From positions 1,690,001-1,754,000 of the forward strand of contig JAOTOL010001614.1 in the NCBI GenBank assembly GCA_034440575.1: 64,000 nucleotides of DNA, given 5' to 3'. The notes under the pieces are model-generated. The model did not search any database. It saw nothing but the letters and a program-made list of their open reading frames with translations, and was not told where the DNA came from. Position 1 is the stretch's first letter. Every line of letters starts with the position of its first letter. The position numbers were made by a program, and so were the translations under genes. This DNA is from Imbricaverruca yamaguchii (taxonomy: Eukaryota > Arthropoda > Thecostraca > Neoverrucidae). This document shows positions 22,576-35,872 of the stretch, in pieces.

Positions 22576-24479
22576 TCCATTCAGAAACTAGCTTCAAACG
22601 AAACGGTGCCTGAGCAGCGGCTTTGTTCGTGCATGTCTGCTTAGTCTTACGCGATGCGAAGATGATACCACACCTGGTGTGATTGGCCGTGGCTTATCCT
22701 GTGCATTGTGCACGACTCTCGGGGCACGTTATTCACGAACGGCGGTCGAGATGATTCAGTGGTCTTCGGAACTACGATTCGTGGGAAAATCATACATTAT
22801 TGGCGAGTTGTTGAATTTGCGGTTAGGGAAGACTACCGATCCGGGTGGACCACATACGACTAGCTAGGTTAAGGCAAAGAAGCTAATGTTCTAAATTTTG
22901 AGCAAGTATTGTGCCTTGCCCGTAAATATATAAGCAATAAACAAATTTTGGAAATTGAAGGCATTCGAATATCAAACAAACTTAACTGGATGTAAGTACC
23001 TCAGTGTCAGCAGGTGGCAGGCCATGTCAAGTTTGCTGGCGTCAACCGGAAAGTTTGTGCCTTCGAGATGCGATAGGTATGTGGGTTTTTTTGTGCTCAG
23101 CATGGCCACTCTCAGCATTTCGGAGATGACACACAGGGTCTGTTACACGTATGGGACAATTACTGTAAGCTATTCTCCCTTCAACACTGTCTGATAACAC
23201 TGCGTTCACATTCCATATAATCTTGAAATAAGGCACGGGTTTGAAGTCATGGTCATGATGGGGTCACGCTAACTTGGAATAGAATGTAAACTTTGACATT
23301 TGAACCACGAGGCATATCGCTTCCGGTCTTGTAGCGCTGAGCCAGTCTGCCAAGCTGCAAATATTGAGCATTGTGTCGGATATCGCGAAATGTAAACGAC
23401 ATTGAAGTGCATATCTGAGAATGCAAGGTCACTCACCTATTCGGCAACCTAGCACGTTTGATAGTTTTATCAGGTCTCACAAATACGTTTCTAGGCATGA
23501 CAATTTGCACCAAAATCATCCAATTATAATTTTGGAAAGATGTGGAAAACTGAGAGGAGTGATCGTCTCAAGCAAGCCCTGTCATATTGCGTTAGGTAAT
23601 GAGTACATTGTGCTATGTGCTAAATTACTTTGTTTTCCCGCTATCAGGAATTTTTGGCAGATTCTGAGACCCGATATGACTCAGATATCAGATATCAGAC
23701 CGGTGGTGCAAATGTGACAAGAGTTCCTGCTCAAACTCACAAAACACCCATCACTGCGTCATATTCATATCTTCGAACGTCCAAAACATGGCTGGATTGT
23801 CTGCCTCGTCCAGCTCAATTCCGATAACCACTTGGATCGCACAAGATACCTTCACCCCGCCTTGGTATTGCGAAACCTAAGCCTTTAAGTGAGCTCACTT
23901 ATGTTGGTTCCTGCAAGGGTAGCCACTTGTCAGCTGGCCTCGTGACGTCGACTGTTGTCATACCTGAGCATACTTAAGCCTGAGCCAACACACCTGAGCA
24001 TACCCGAGCATACGTAAACTAGAGTTGTCATTATGGTCATATCAGAGCCTGAGCTGACAAAATTGAACCCCATTCACAACTTGACAAGGGCAATGCATGG
24101 TTATGAACGAGAAATGTCAGTTGTGATTGCATTTGATTGTATTGTGGCTTCACGACGCACTCACCAGCTGAGGCCATATGGCGTCGCCTGCCTCTCATCT
24201 CTGGCAGGAAGTGCGGGCATCGCGGGGAATGGAGCCCCGCACCTCTGGTGTGCCTGACGCTCAGTTTTACGACTGGCCTACCGACGCCACAAACAACGTT
24301 GGTAAAGAAACAATTGAAATCAGCTTAGATCTCTTCCCGCGCCTGTCGACCAAAAGTATGACCTGTTTGCAGACTCAAACCAGTTGGCAGTTGCCCAATG
24401 ACGATATGTGGACACGAGGGCGAAGCCAGCCAACCGGTTTTGAGACGACGTGAGAGGGCCAAAGTACAAAGTGCCTTCC
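22576..24479. other. No recognised gene
   Basis: 1.9 kb of unique-looking sequence with no credible exon, although a few frames of 60-100 codons exist. A short cctgagcatac repeat occurs three or four times at about 23960-24015. Confidence 0.5.
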
Positions 24480-24612
24480 TTTCAAACGTGCTAGGCTCTT
24501 CATGTGTCACTTCGGACGCGCTAGGCTGACCATGTGTCGTTTTGGACATGCTAGGCTCTTTATGTGTCGTTTCGGACGCGCTAGGCTCATCATGTATCGC
24601 TTCGGATTCCTT
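24480..24612 (-). repeat. 30-bp tandem repeat, in frame in a 100-codon ORF
   Basis: Four to five units containing cgctaggctcatcatgtgtc and gtttcggacg. On the minus strand (ORF 24627-24325) they give a decapeptide period: EAIHDEPSAS, ETTHKEPSMS, KTTHGQPSAS, EVTHEEPSTF. The unit length is a multiple of three and substitutions keep EPS and TH, which fits a coding repeat. No flanking exon structure is recognised, so function is unknown. Confidence 0.5.
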
Positions 24613-26061
24613 CATGTATTGTTCCACTCCTCAATCACGTTCAGAAAGCAACGCCCGTTGGGGCACGAGTTCTGACACGACGCGAAATTTATGATGACGA
24701 CTATGGTGTTACATAGGAAAAATGATCTCGAAATGTTCTCGTACATCTCCCCTATCATAGGACAGGTAGGACGATAATTTTATTCCCAAGGCAGTGGGGC
24801 CTCAGCCAAATACCATGGCGACACCAATATCTTCGGATTATTTATGTGCCTTCAGGTCGTGTGAACCTCTTTCTTCGCTAACGTGAAATAATTACCTACA
24901 CACCCTTGAAACGGGGGTTTCGTGTCACAGGCTTCCTAGACATTTGGAGTGGGCGATTACCCATGGGTGGAACCTTGTAGAATTTAAGGGTGTCTTGGCC
25001 CCCTACAAGCTAGTGTGGGCCTCTCAATAATTTCAGCTGTTAATATGGGACCATATGGAGTGACACCCCTTCCCACCAAAAAATGTTCGGGTTCTCCATT
25101 TTCATCCGTGCAATGTGCTCCTCCAGTAATTTGGTGACGTTCTACCCATACATAAGTTTATGCCAGCCAAGCATCCCACACATACTTGCACCTCAGTGTA
25201 GGGAATCAGCTCGCACCGTATTCGTGCACCTTAGTATCATGTATCAGCTACTACGGCACTGGTGCATCTTAGTATCATGAATCGACTAGCACATGCATGG
25301 AATTGCTTTATAAAAAAATATTTGGAGCACTTCTTTTGCAGAATACTCGTCCAATCATATACACAGAGGTTGAATATCGAATGATCATTTAACCCAGGCG
25401 ATATAAAGCGAGATCCCACGGTGAAAGATCATCCGAGAAGCTACGCAAGAACGAATTGAGGAAACATTGGCACAAGGCTTTATCCAATTCAACATCTGCA
25501 CCCGATGAGCCAACCACAAGTGTGCGAAGGCAATCAACGATCGTGCGAGGTTTTGTCAAGAAACGTATGGGGTCTTGGCAACAAACGTGCATGGTCTTGG
25601 AAACAATTCTGCGGGCTCTTGTATTTCTGAACGTTTTTCGGCAGTTGATGGCGGTGATTTATCGCACCCCCCCCCCCCCTCCCATCGTGTGGTTAAAATT
25701 GAGCCATTTCGTTTCTTGCCTGATATCAAGTAGCATGTTTCACGCAGAAATAAGACATCGTATTTTGCGTGACCTGCATGCGTCTTTACGTGTTCCATAT
25801 TGTCTTGCCGATAGTATTTTTCCACTGGTAGGCCGTCAAAAGGGGTCCAAAGAAGCACTAACAGGCCTTCAGCTTTGCGGGGAGCCGTCGTCTATGCAAC
25901 ACTAAACAGGCCAACTGCACCTGCGTGTATTGCGGCACTTCAGGAGGAGACAACAGCAACTTGACTGACACGAACTGGGTGGGAACACACGACAGCGGGG
26001 ACGACACACAAGTCTCGTGGTGCGCGCACCTCCGTCTCGATGGCGAGCCGGACCGGCAGCG
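24613..26061. other. No recognised gene
   Basis: 1.4 kb. The plus-strand 149-codon frame at 25456-25905 has no motif I recognise and overlaps a C-run. Otherwise nothing is identifiable. Confidence 0.5.
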
Positions 26062-26180
26062 AGGCGAGACGACGCGCGGTGTGTCGAGGCGAGACGACGC
26101 GCTGCGTTTCGAGGCGAGACGACGCGTTGCGTGTCGAGGCGAGACGACACGCTGCGTGTCGAGGCGAGACGACACGCTGC
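26062..26180. repeat. 25-bp minisatellite
   Basis: Five units of gaggcgagacgacgcgctgc followed by gtgtc. They lie in CpG-rich DNA 240 bp downstream (minus strand) of the stop codon of the cuticle gene. The Arg-rich open frames across it are artefacts. Confidence 0.92.
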
Positions 26181-26422
26181 CGCCATCAGCCAGGGAGAGC
26201 CGGCAATCGAGCCGGCTCGCGCACAGTCGCCAAGTCGGGTCGGGGGCAGCCCGCGCCGGTCGGTGCCCGCCCGTGCCTCGGCTCAGGCGCGCCGAGCCGT
26301 CCGCCGGACGACGCCGGCGTCGACGCTGACGTCATCGCCGGCCGACGCTGACGTGCCGTGACCGGAGTCGCGCTGGGCGGCCGGACGACACCGCTTCAGC
26401 CCTTCGCGGCCCGTTTGCCGCA

Positions 26423-26468
26423 CTACTTGGTGAAGGTGGGCTGGAAGCCGCGCTCGTCCGCCACCCAC
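26423..26468 (-). CDS. Cuticle protein gene, terminal exon
   Basis: 46 nt after a GCTCGCCAG acceptor. One base completes the split Thr codon, then WVADERGFQPTFTK and TAG. This completes the R&R consensus (V-A-D-E-x-G-F-x-P). The protein ends very soon after the domain, as in short RR-1 proteins. Confidence 0.87.
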
Positions 26469-29077
26469 CTGGCGAGCCAGTAGTGATCGTGTCAACCACA
26501 CCGGCACGGCAAACATTCGCTCGAGTGTTGCGACAATGGCCGCCACCAGCCCAGGAGAAGGTGCCCACAGCTGTGGTCAATTCGTCAACTCGAGGCGTGG
26601 CCAATACACAACATGGCACACCGGTTAAAGCTGCCAATCCCGGCTTCTGGTCAGCCCAGCTCGACTTTCTCAGTCGTCACTGAAGGTGGAGGATCTCACT
26701 CAAATATCCATATACACATGATTTTCTGTTGGATGTGGCGTACGGCTATGGTCCGTGTACATTTCCTCCCATATCATTTGATATGGCGTCATTTTTACAT
26801 GTTTTGACACTTTGGGTGGGGCCATAGAATAGCACGGGATTGTAGTGAAAAATAGGTGTGCTACATATTATATTTTGCCATCAGTTCGTCTATGTTATGA
26901 CACGATGAGATAACACAAAATCCATTGTGGATCCTGTTTGAAGCACATACCATATATTGAAATGGTACCCTACTTTAAGCCTGCCTCATCGCACATATTG
27001 CATGCGAATATGAAATACTGGAGGGCTTGATGTTCAAAGAAACATTCCAAAGCACTTACAAATGTGAAGAGATGAAGCCTCTACAGGACTCACTTGTTAT
27101 TCCCCCAGCACGGTGTCTTGCTGAATATCATTGCATTTGCAACACTGGAAGCCGGAGAGCCTCCACCTACAAAGAAGCGCATCGAAATCCACCCACCTGA
27201 AATCGTTCGTCCGGAATACATCTGCATGCGCCTCAAAATGAACCTTCAGCTTCCCGGGTGTTGTCGGCTGATGCCTGAAGCACCACCTGGGTGACGTATC
27301 AGCTGGATCGGCCCGGCTGCGGCCCGACTGGGCTGGCGGAAACTCACGTGACCGTGATAATATGGCCGTCTGGCGGAAACTCACGTGACCGTGATGATCC
27401 GGCCGTCTGGCGGAAACTCACGTGACCGTGATGATCCGGTCGTCCGGCGGCTCACTACGTGATGATCTGGCCGTCTGGCGGAAACTCACGTGACCGTGAT
27501 GATCTGGCCGTCTGGCGGAAACTCACGTGACCGTGATAATCCGGCCGTCTGGCGGAAACTCACGTGACCGTGATAATCTGGCCGTCTGGCGGAAACTCAC
27601 GTGATCGTGATGATCTGGCCGTCTGGCGGATACTCACGTGACCGTGATGATCTGGCCGTCTGGCGGAAACTCACGTGACCGTGATGATCTGACCGTGTGG
27701 CGGAAACTCACGTGCCCGTGATGATCTGGCCGTCTGGCGGAAACTCACGTGACCGTGATGATCTGGCCGTCGGGCGCCTCGTAGCTGTAGGAGCCGTGCA
27801 TCGCGATGCCGATCTTCTCTGGGTCGCCGTCGACCACCTTGTTCTCGCCAGACATGTCGGCCCGGATGCCGTTGGCCGCCTCGAAACTGCCACCGGCGGC
27901 GAGGCGTCACACATCACCCCGTCACGGCTCGTGTAGCCCTCGTGACGTGACACGCCACGGCGGCGATGCGTCACACGTCACACATCACCCCGTCACGGCT
28001 CGTGTAATCTCCGTTATTAAACGCAAGGTACAATGGCACAAGGTGATAAATTTTCAGGAAAAATATGTCTCTTCCTGAAAATATGACATCTTGTTTCATT
28101 GTACTCTGTACTTCGCTTGCCCAGTGAACAAACCCGTGATGCCACACGTCACCCCTCCACGTCACGCCCAGGGGCACACATCAGATGTCACCTCGTTGCG
28201 TCACACATCACATTATCATCACGACGCATGGGACTCATAACGTAACGTCACTAATGCTGACCGCAATGTCGCTCAATCCGGCGAATCCAACCGGCCACCA
28301 CGTCACAGCTTGACGAGTCGACGTCACCGGGTGACGTTGCGGTAGGTAAGTGTCGGCTAGCAGAGATGAAGTCTTTTTTTCGGAGGATTCGAGCTCTGCA
28401 ATGTTTCTTCCTCCCATACAAATGATTTCCCCAAGATTAATTATTTATTGTAGCACCTTTTAACCTGGTGCCCGATAGAGTAACTCGTCTAACATTTATT
28501 CAAGAATCTCACTTCAACATTGATGTCACCCCTTATCTCAATACGAAGCAAAACCACTGTATTTAAGACAAGCATACAGACCGCTATTCCTGTGCAAATG
28601 CCTGAGTTGGTGCATGAATATTGAACAACATGTCTTCATAACCAACCCAAACCGATTCTCTACTTGTTGACAGTACGTTTAGCAATTGCAAGAGATATGC
28701 TTGTCCACTATTTTTTTTTTTTAATCCGACAACTGACAATGCCGGAGGCTATGCGTCCTGAATCGGCAATCTGATTAACCTAGCATTGCAACACCCGTGC
28801 TCAACACCAAGATTAGCTCCTGGCACCTGCTTGGCCCCGCTCACCCGGACGTGAAGGCGCCGTCCAGTTCGGTGTCGAACTGCTGGTTGACGATCGGCAC
28901 CGCCACAGCCACCTCTGCCGGGTGCTCGTGGTGGTGGTCCTCGGCGCCGGCGGCGTGGTCGCCGTGGTGGTGCTCGCCGTCGTGGCCGCCATGGTGGTGG
29001 CCCGGCGGGTGGACCCCGCCAGCCAGCACCTCGGACAGGTTGGCCGAGGCCAGCGCCAGAGCAGCGGCGAGCACGAG
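26423..29077 (-). CDS. RR-1 type cuticle protein (chitin-binding, Rebers-Riddiford domain)
   Basis: The gene reads on the minus strand as join(29077-28845, 27886-27749, 26468-26423). The product is a secreted structural protein that binds chitin in the exoskeleton. Order: signal-peptide core LVLAAALALASA; His-rich linker with GHHHGGHDGEHHHGDH and DHHHEHP; PIVNQQFDTELDGAF; then the R&R consensus FEAANGIRADMSGE, HGSYSYEAPDGQIITVTWVADERGFQPTF and a final K. Known members share the pattern G-S-Y-S-Y-x-x-P-D-G-x-x-x-x-V-x-x-V-A-D-E-x-G-F-x-P. Both introns are phase 2 with GTGAGC/GTGAGT donors, and all joins keep frame. The first acceptor (CCTTTCAG, 29079-29078) is phase 0, so a tiny first exon encoding the initiator Met and one or two residues is expected upstream; I did not find it. 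Alternatively translation starts at ATG 29146. Confidence 0.88.
27336..27772. repeat. 37-bp minisatellite abutting cuticle exon donor
   Basis: About 12 units with ctggcggaaactcacgtgac followed by cgtgatgatctggccgt. On the minus strand each unit reads GATCATCACGGTCAC/GTGAGT, copying the last 20 or so coding bases and the 5' splice site of the R&R core exon. The exon junction itself (27749/27748) is the last unit. One unit near 27440 is rearranged (ggctcactacgtg). Confidence 0.95.
27749..27886 (-). CDS. Cuticle protein gene, R&R core exon
   Basis: 138 nt from a GGTGGCAG acceptor to a GTCAC/GTGAGT donor. It encodes EAANGIRADMSGENKVV, MHGSYSYEAPDG and QIITV, the central chitin-binding consensus. 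The donor is the first unit of a 37-bp minisatellite. An intronic reading-through of the junction hits TGA at once. Confidence 0.9.
28024..28114. ncRNA. Pre-miRNA-like intronic hairpin
   Basis: Arms ggtacaatggcacaaggtga/taaattttcaggaa and ttcctgaaaatatgacatct/tgtttcattgtact pair at about 27 of 34 positions, with an 11-nt loop (aaatatgtctc) and small internal bulges. Size and shape resemble an animal pre-miRNA. It lies in the intron between the first two recognised cuticle exons. It could equally be a small palindromic MITE. Confidence 0.45.
28845..29077 (-). CDS. Cuticle protein gene, signal peptide and His-rich exon
   Basis: 233 nt from a TGCCTTTCAG acceptor to a TCCGG/GTGAGC donor. It encodes the hydrophobic signal core, NLSEVLAGGVHPP, the His/Gly/Glu-rich linker and the start of the R&R region (DTELDGAFTS). 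Strong GC3 bias. An alternative unspliced start at 29146 would add MAAAARPVSRL and a longer, less typical signal peptide. His-rich linkers suggest metal binding or pH-dependent cross-linking; that is inference. Confidence 0.85.
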
Positions 29078-30331
29078 CTGAAAGGCACGCAGTTTCGTCG
29101 GCTCGTGATTTACGAGGCGGCTTACCGGCCGAGCAGCGGCGGCCAAGGCCGAGCTGCAATGCTCGTAATAGATAGCTGAGATGGAAGTGCATGTAGCATC
29201 TTAGCATGGGATTAACGACTGATGATCAATAACTTGTGCATTCCTCCGACGCAGTCCAAGGCCGCCTTGAAACCTGCCATCGAAATGAAGTGGGTTTTCT
29301 ACGGCACTTCTGTGAACATAGAGGTCACAGCGTGCATGCGACACGCGATGCTGAATGTTCCCAGTGGTTACAAAAGAGGCAGGGCCGACATTTTTCAAGT
29401 AGCAGAAAACCTCAGCTCATCCGGCCTGGCCATGGTTCTACGAATGTCGTTGCGTGCAGCCTGCCGAGGAATAGTGTCCCGTCACTAGAGATCTGTTGTT
29501 CGATGTGATGATGGACTGCTTGCTGGAACGTGTCATCTTCTCTACATCTCCCTACCCTCCCTGAAATGTGATGTTCCTCGTTGTGGGGAATGACTATTAA
29601 TGGGGAACGTTTGCATGGGATTCAGAAATACCTTTATTTCCTTGCGTATTATCATTTGAATACAAATCAAGGCAAAGGCTGCTTCGACATTCATTAGGCA
29701 AGACAAATACTTTTAAGTGTTCTCATATTACTATTACATTGAAGCTAAACTCGAGGTTTTCGGTCACGATTTATTTTCAAGACCATTGGAAAAGCTTCGA
29801 TTGGAAATGCCCATTAGCCATTTTCAAGACTGTTGAAAATGGATCATGGTCGAAAATTGAGTGTAGTGTTAATGTAAGGCTTCAAAAACACTTCTCTTTT
29901 CTAAATGAATATCGAAGAAAGTTCTTACCATGCCTTCGACTATGGTCATTACTCAGAATCAATTTCATGATCATAGCCACCTTTGTAGGTAGGTCTCACT
30001 TGGATCGTAAATATATTACCATGCCATTCAGGAAGATACCACTCACCCTGTCTTTACCACCTCCCTTCACCACTTTGTAAAAGGTGCCCTGCTACGGAAA
30101 CATGGAAAACAGATGTCGCCTTTTGTGAAAGGGGCGTCAGTCGCCGTGGAGAGGCATTCCCTCAAAGGCGCACGTTTCACTGAACACGAACGGACCCGTC
30201 ACTGAAGATGGCTGCCACGCGCATACGAAGACGTCTCCGGTGACTAATTGTGACAGGGGGAGCCACCATAGGTCAGTCTGCTGTAGAACCGGGAATGCAG
30301 TATCATCTCACCAGGGAGGGGCGGGTTGAGG
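29078..30331. other. Upstream of cuticle exons; no placed first exon
   Basis: The expected tiny first exon and TATA promoter of the cuticle gene should lie on the minus strand at higher coordinates. I could not place them convincingly. The open frames at 29222-29508 and 29739-30080 lack motifs. Confidence 0.5.
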
Positions 30332-30510
30332 ATGGCCGAGTGGTTAAAGTTTGAGCTATGGGTACCAAAGGTCCCGGGTTCAACACTCGCACCACTCGGG
30401 ACATTTCCAAACCCCGAGGCCCAGCGGCGAAACAGTGTGGTCGGCGTCATTTGCCACGATGGTGCATAAAGTGCGTCGAAAACTATCCAATAGACAAACA
30501 ATGAACAAAC
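30332..30510 (+). mobile_element. tRNA-derived SINE, family A
   Basis: atggccgagtggttaaagt (box A), tgggtaccaaaggtcccggg ttcaacactcgcacc (box B), cactcgggacatttccaaac, cccagcggcgaaacagtgtg, gcataaagtgcgtcg. This is the best-preserved head of the family in the window. The minus-strand 93-codon frame across it is an artefact. Confidence 0.88.
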
Positions 30511-31395
30511 ACTAGGGAGTGGCATCCCGTACTAGAATCAATGAGTCCCGTAACTGCTTTTGATAAGAGTTGCCCTATTCTGCATCGTGAGCTCCTGCTT
30601 GAGTTGGGTGTCCGTTATCGGAATGGCAGGCCTCTCTATGGAAAGGAGCCTTCCTGAATGTTATGCTCTGGCGATCTGAAAAGGTACCACATGGAAAAAG
30701 AAGTGATCGTTTTCCTTCGATAGGTGTCCCGCACTGGGGGGGGAGTATCCCTGTCGGGAATGATACCAGCTCTCCGGAATGGACTCTCCACGCTGAAATG
30801 ATATACCGCCTGTCTCCGAAAAGTGTCTTGTCTTGATATTATTTCCTTTGTATGAAAATCGCTTCCTCAAAGCGGAGCGTTTAAAGGTACCTGCTCCACT
30901 ATTGTGTGTGATGTTCAATGCTCTTATTGACTCTGTGCAGCTAGCCATTTCTGTCTCTTGTATCTGGTATATACAAATGTATATACTTTCATAGCTATGC
31001 ACTTTCATGAATAATAGTATGAAGTAGTGGAGAAAGCAAACATTCGACCACGTTCCAATCATCACGCGGTGTGGGCTACATCCTCCTACCTATATGGCTG
31101 CTGTGCATGATCGGCTGCTGGCATATTCGTGTGTACCAGAGGCGGTAAGGCCAATTTGTAGCAATAGCCCCTGTCGTTAGTGCCCCCTGTAGCTGCATGT
31201 ATCCTTCACGATTGTAACGGACAAACTTCATCGCGGATGCTGTGTCAAAGGGGAAGGCCATAGATGCAACAGTTTTAGAGCTGAGAGGATCGCCGGCGAC
31301 CGGACGATGCATTGCACACGCCAGGCCGACAGCGGACCTTGGGACCAAGGTCTGAGCCGGTGCCTGCGGAGGTGACTTAAAGCTCGTGTTGCGTG
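30511..31395. other. No recognised gene
   Basis: 0.9 kb. A 134-codon minus-strand frame (31065-30661) has no recognisable motif. Nothing else is seen. Confidence 0.5.
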
Positions 31396-31473
31396 CTATC
31401 TCGCCGTCGAGCCCTCCTCGTGCAGCGCCGACCCGGTGATGTCCGTGCGGCCGCTGCAGACGAGCTGGTCCAG
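31396..31473 (-). CDS. Candidate terminal exon
   Basis: Minus strand: acceptor CTCGTCTGCAG, then codons for LDQLVCSGRTDITGSALHEE, GSTAR and TAG (phase 0). Composition is protein-like and GC-rich. It could join in frame to the candidate exon at 32340-32287, also phase 0. A rival terminal exon is at 31690-31586. The family is not recognised. Confidence 0.3.
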   Translation of the reverse strand: MDQLVCSGRTDITGSALHEEGSTAR

Positions 31474-31585
31474 CTGCAGACGAGCTGGCCCGGCAGCGGG
31501 CCGAGGCGTGATGCAACAGCTGCCGTCACGGCCCGAGCTACAGCCTAGTCAAAGGACACTTTTCGGAGAGAGGCGGTATATCATT

Positions 31586-31690
31586 TCAGCGTGGGGAGGC
31601 CATTCCGAGAGAGCCCAGCAGCGGGCCGAGGGTGCCGCAGCAGCTGGTGTCACAGGCCGTGCTGATCACGCCCACATAGGGCTGCGCTGA
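31586..31690 (-). CDS. Candidate alternative terminal exon
   Basis: Minus strand: acceptor CTGTTCACAG, then SAQPYVGVISTACDTSCCG, TLGPLLGSLGMASPR and TGA (phase 0). Its middle (about 31618-31665) resembles 31495-31545 on the same strand, a local duplication of about 120 bp offset. This suggests one of the two segments derives from the other. The product is unrecognised. Confidence 0.3.
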   Translation of the reverse strand, partial: SAQPYVGVISTACDTSCCGTLGPLLGSLGMASPR

Positions 31691-31789
31691 CTGTGAACAG
31701 CTGCAGCGCGCAACCACTGGATCATTTCTGGTCCGATGTGCATCGCTCATTGAAATCACTGATGATCGAATCACTGAATCACGCCTCAC

Positions 31790-32050
31790 TGATGCCACAG
31801 TGGACACTGATGTCACAGTGGGTCGCACTGATCACGCCTCACTGATGTCACAGTGGGTCGCACTGATCACGCCTCACTGATGTCACAGTGGACACTGATG
31901 TCACAGTGGACAGTAATGTCACAGTGGGTCGCACTGATCACGCCCCACTGATGTCACGGTGGATCACTGATGTCACAGTGGACAGTAATGTCACAGTGGG
32001 TCGCACTGATCACGCCTCACTGATGTCACAGTGGACACTGATGACACAGC
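31790..32050. repeat. Minisatellite of gatgtcacagtgg units
   Basis: Compound array of about 27-54-bp units built from cactgatgtcacagtgg, acactgatgtcacagtgg and gtcgcactgatcacgcctca. It lies between the candidate exons at 31396-31690 and 32287-32340. Confidence 0.93.
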
Positions 32051-32286
32051 CACGCCCACCTCACCGCCGGCCACCGTCCCCGGGCACAAGTGAACTGCCG
32101 ACACTCCGGCCTGTCCGCGAACGGTCCGGGGCCACGTTCTGAGCCACATGTCACGTCACGCAAGAGACCTCACACAGGTGACGTCACGACCGGACGGCGA
32201 CCGCCGCCAAGAATGTTGTATGTGGTATTCATTGAATAGATGAGGGCGTGTGCAATACTATGGAACAAACACAAAGAAGGACAAAC

Positions 32287-32340
32287 CTTGACGTTCTGAG
32301 CCGGCGTGACCCAAAAGTTCGACGACAAATTCGGTACGTA
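32287..32340 (-). CDS. Candidate internal exon, 54 nt
   Basis: Minus strand: pyrimidine-rich acceptor CATCTCCTCCGCAG, then 18 codons YVPNLSSNFWVTPAQNVK, then AAG/GTTTGT donor (phase 0 both sides). The open frame extends upstream as MSYYPPMLTRPAATPASPPQ, so the exon might be longer, with a start at 32400. Composition is convincing but I do not recognise the protein. Confidence 0.4.
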
Positions 32341-34510
<2,170 letters not shown>

Positions 34511-34914
34511 TGCGTGCATTTGTTGTGCTCCAGGGTGTTTTTAATTGAATTCGCTAATGCATACAGGAAATCAACTGGGCTTCGAAAGTCAATGAGTGAG
34601 GAGAAAGGCGGGACACAGGAGCGAGGGTAAATAACCACGGTGGCCATCTTCTTACTGACATCAACTAAAGGTCTGGCATCGGTTATGGAGGGCCTAACAA
34701 TCCATCCGAGATCAGGGTGTGCTCTCAATAACCAGCAGCAAATGGAGGATGGCGCTTCAAGGTGATGGAATACAAGTGTTGTGTTGTGTAGTGGCATAGC
34801 TTAAATTTATACCATACCGTGGTAGCCTATACCATGCGAAATGGCACAGCTGAATTTGCTGGATCATTAATGCATTTACAGCTTTTTCATGGGCACTGAG
34901 CATCTTCATCATTT

Positions 34915-35029
34915 CATGGCTAATGGCGCCACCCACACTCATTCGGCGGTGGGCCGCGAGATTCGCAGATGTTCCGAGTGCTGCGTGTGTTGAAACCAGG
35001 ACTTTGCTATCTAGTGCTCAACACCTTAA
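34915..35029 (-). mobile_element. SINE family A, 3' part, interrupted by TTAA element
   Basis: ggctaatggcgccacccaca, cggtgggccgcgagattcgc and tagtgctcaacaccttaa match the reverse-oriented family A copy at 54585-54705. It breaks exactly at TTAA. The head (tcactcggtcattcccat) resumes at 35873 after the inserted element. Confidence 0.8.
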
Positions 35030-35868
35030 TCCGCGCCGTCCCTGGGGGGGGGGGGTCGTTGACGACCCCTCCCCAAGGTTTTCCGCGGATAGTAATAGAA
35101 CGGCGGGAGGCAGCGCGCCGAAATTTGGCATACCTTTTCCCACATCAATTTGCATGTCGCACCAAAATTTTGAAGTCAGGTCGTCTGCGGTCAACGAGTT
35201 AGGTCAAGGTCAAGTGAGGTCACCTCCAAAAACATTAAAACAGTCGTCACGCTTTAACGAATAAAAGTACTTGAATGAAACTTTCAGGGTTTGCTTATCT
35301 TTAGGGATGCAACAAAATGCACCAGAGGAATTTTTCTATTTTTTTCACGTTTTTGAATACTTATGAGTTGAGCACAGTTGCCCTTTAGAGTTAAAATCGA
35401 TGATCCTGGCTAAAGTAAGCATTTTTATTGGAGCAAGTTGACTTCGAACAACATTTTTCGGTCCGCCCTATCCATTAGAAAATGAAAATGAAACAAAACT
35501 GGAAAAATAAAAAGTTTGAATTTTCCAAAAGAAAAATCAAATTTTGAATTTTTGGTGGCCAAAAATTGTACGATCCTGGTCAATTTCGCTTTCCTTTTCT
35601 GATTGCAAATATTTTTATCCATCAAATCTCCCTCAAAATGAACCTCCAGAGCTACAAACATGATGTAAGTCATGAAACTCTAGGGCCCCTAGTGACGTCA
35701 CTTTTGGGGAAAATATTGAGGGTGGTGTCTGGCCCTATTCGTCGAGCGCTTTTCGGTGACACCTATTTCGTCTTCATGCAACGCTTAGTTTGGAGATTAG
35801 AGGGGGTCTTTTTCAACTCTCCGGGACGGGGTGTGAGGATCTGACAGGAGAGACAGGGTTGGTCACTC
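35030..35868. mobile_element. 839-bp TTAA-target element nested in SINE
   Basis: Left boundary is TTAA (35026-35029) then tccgcgccgtccctgg, a gtcgttgacgac hairpin between G and C runs, ccgcggatag, and gcgccgaaatttggcatacc. Right boundary is agagacaGGG, then TTGG (a decayed TTAA, 35869-35872). The SINE resumes afterwards, which defines the insertion. The first 700 bp match 57625-56930 in reverse (cgtcacgctttaacg, gtttgcttatctttagggat, gtgacgtcacttttgg) and the subterminal layout matches the MITE at 20651. It has no coding capacity. Confidence 0.8.
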
Positions 35869-35872
35869 GGTC

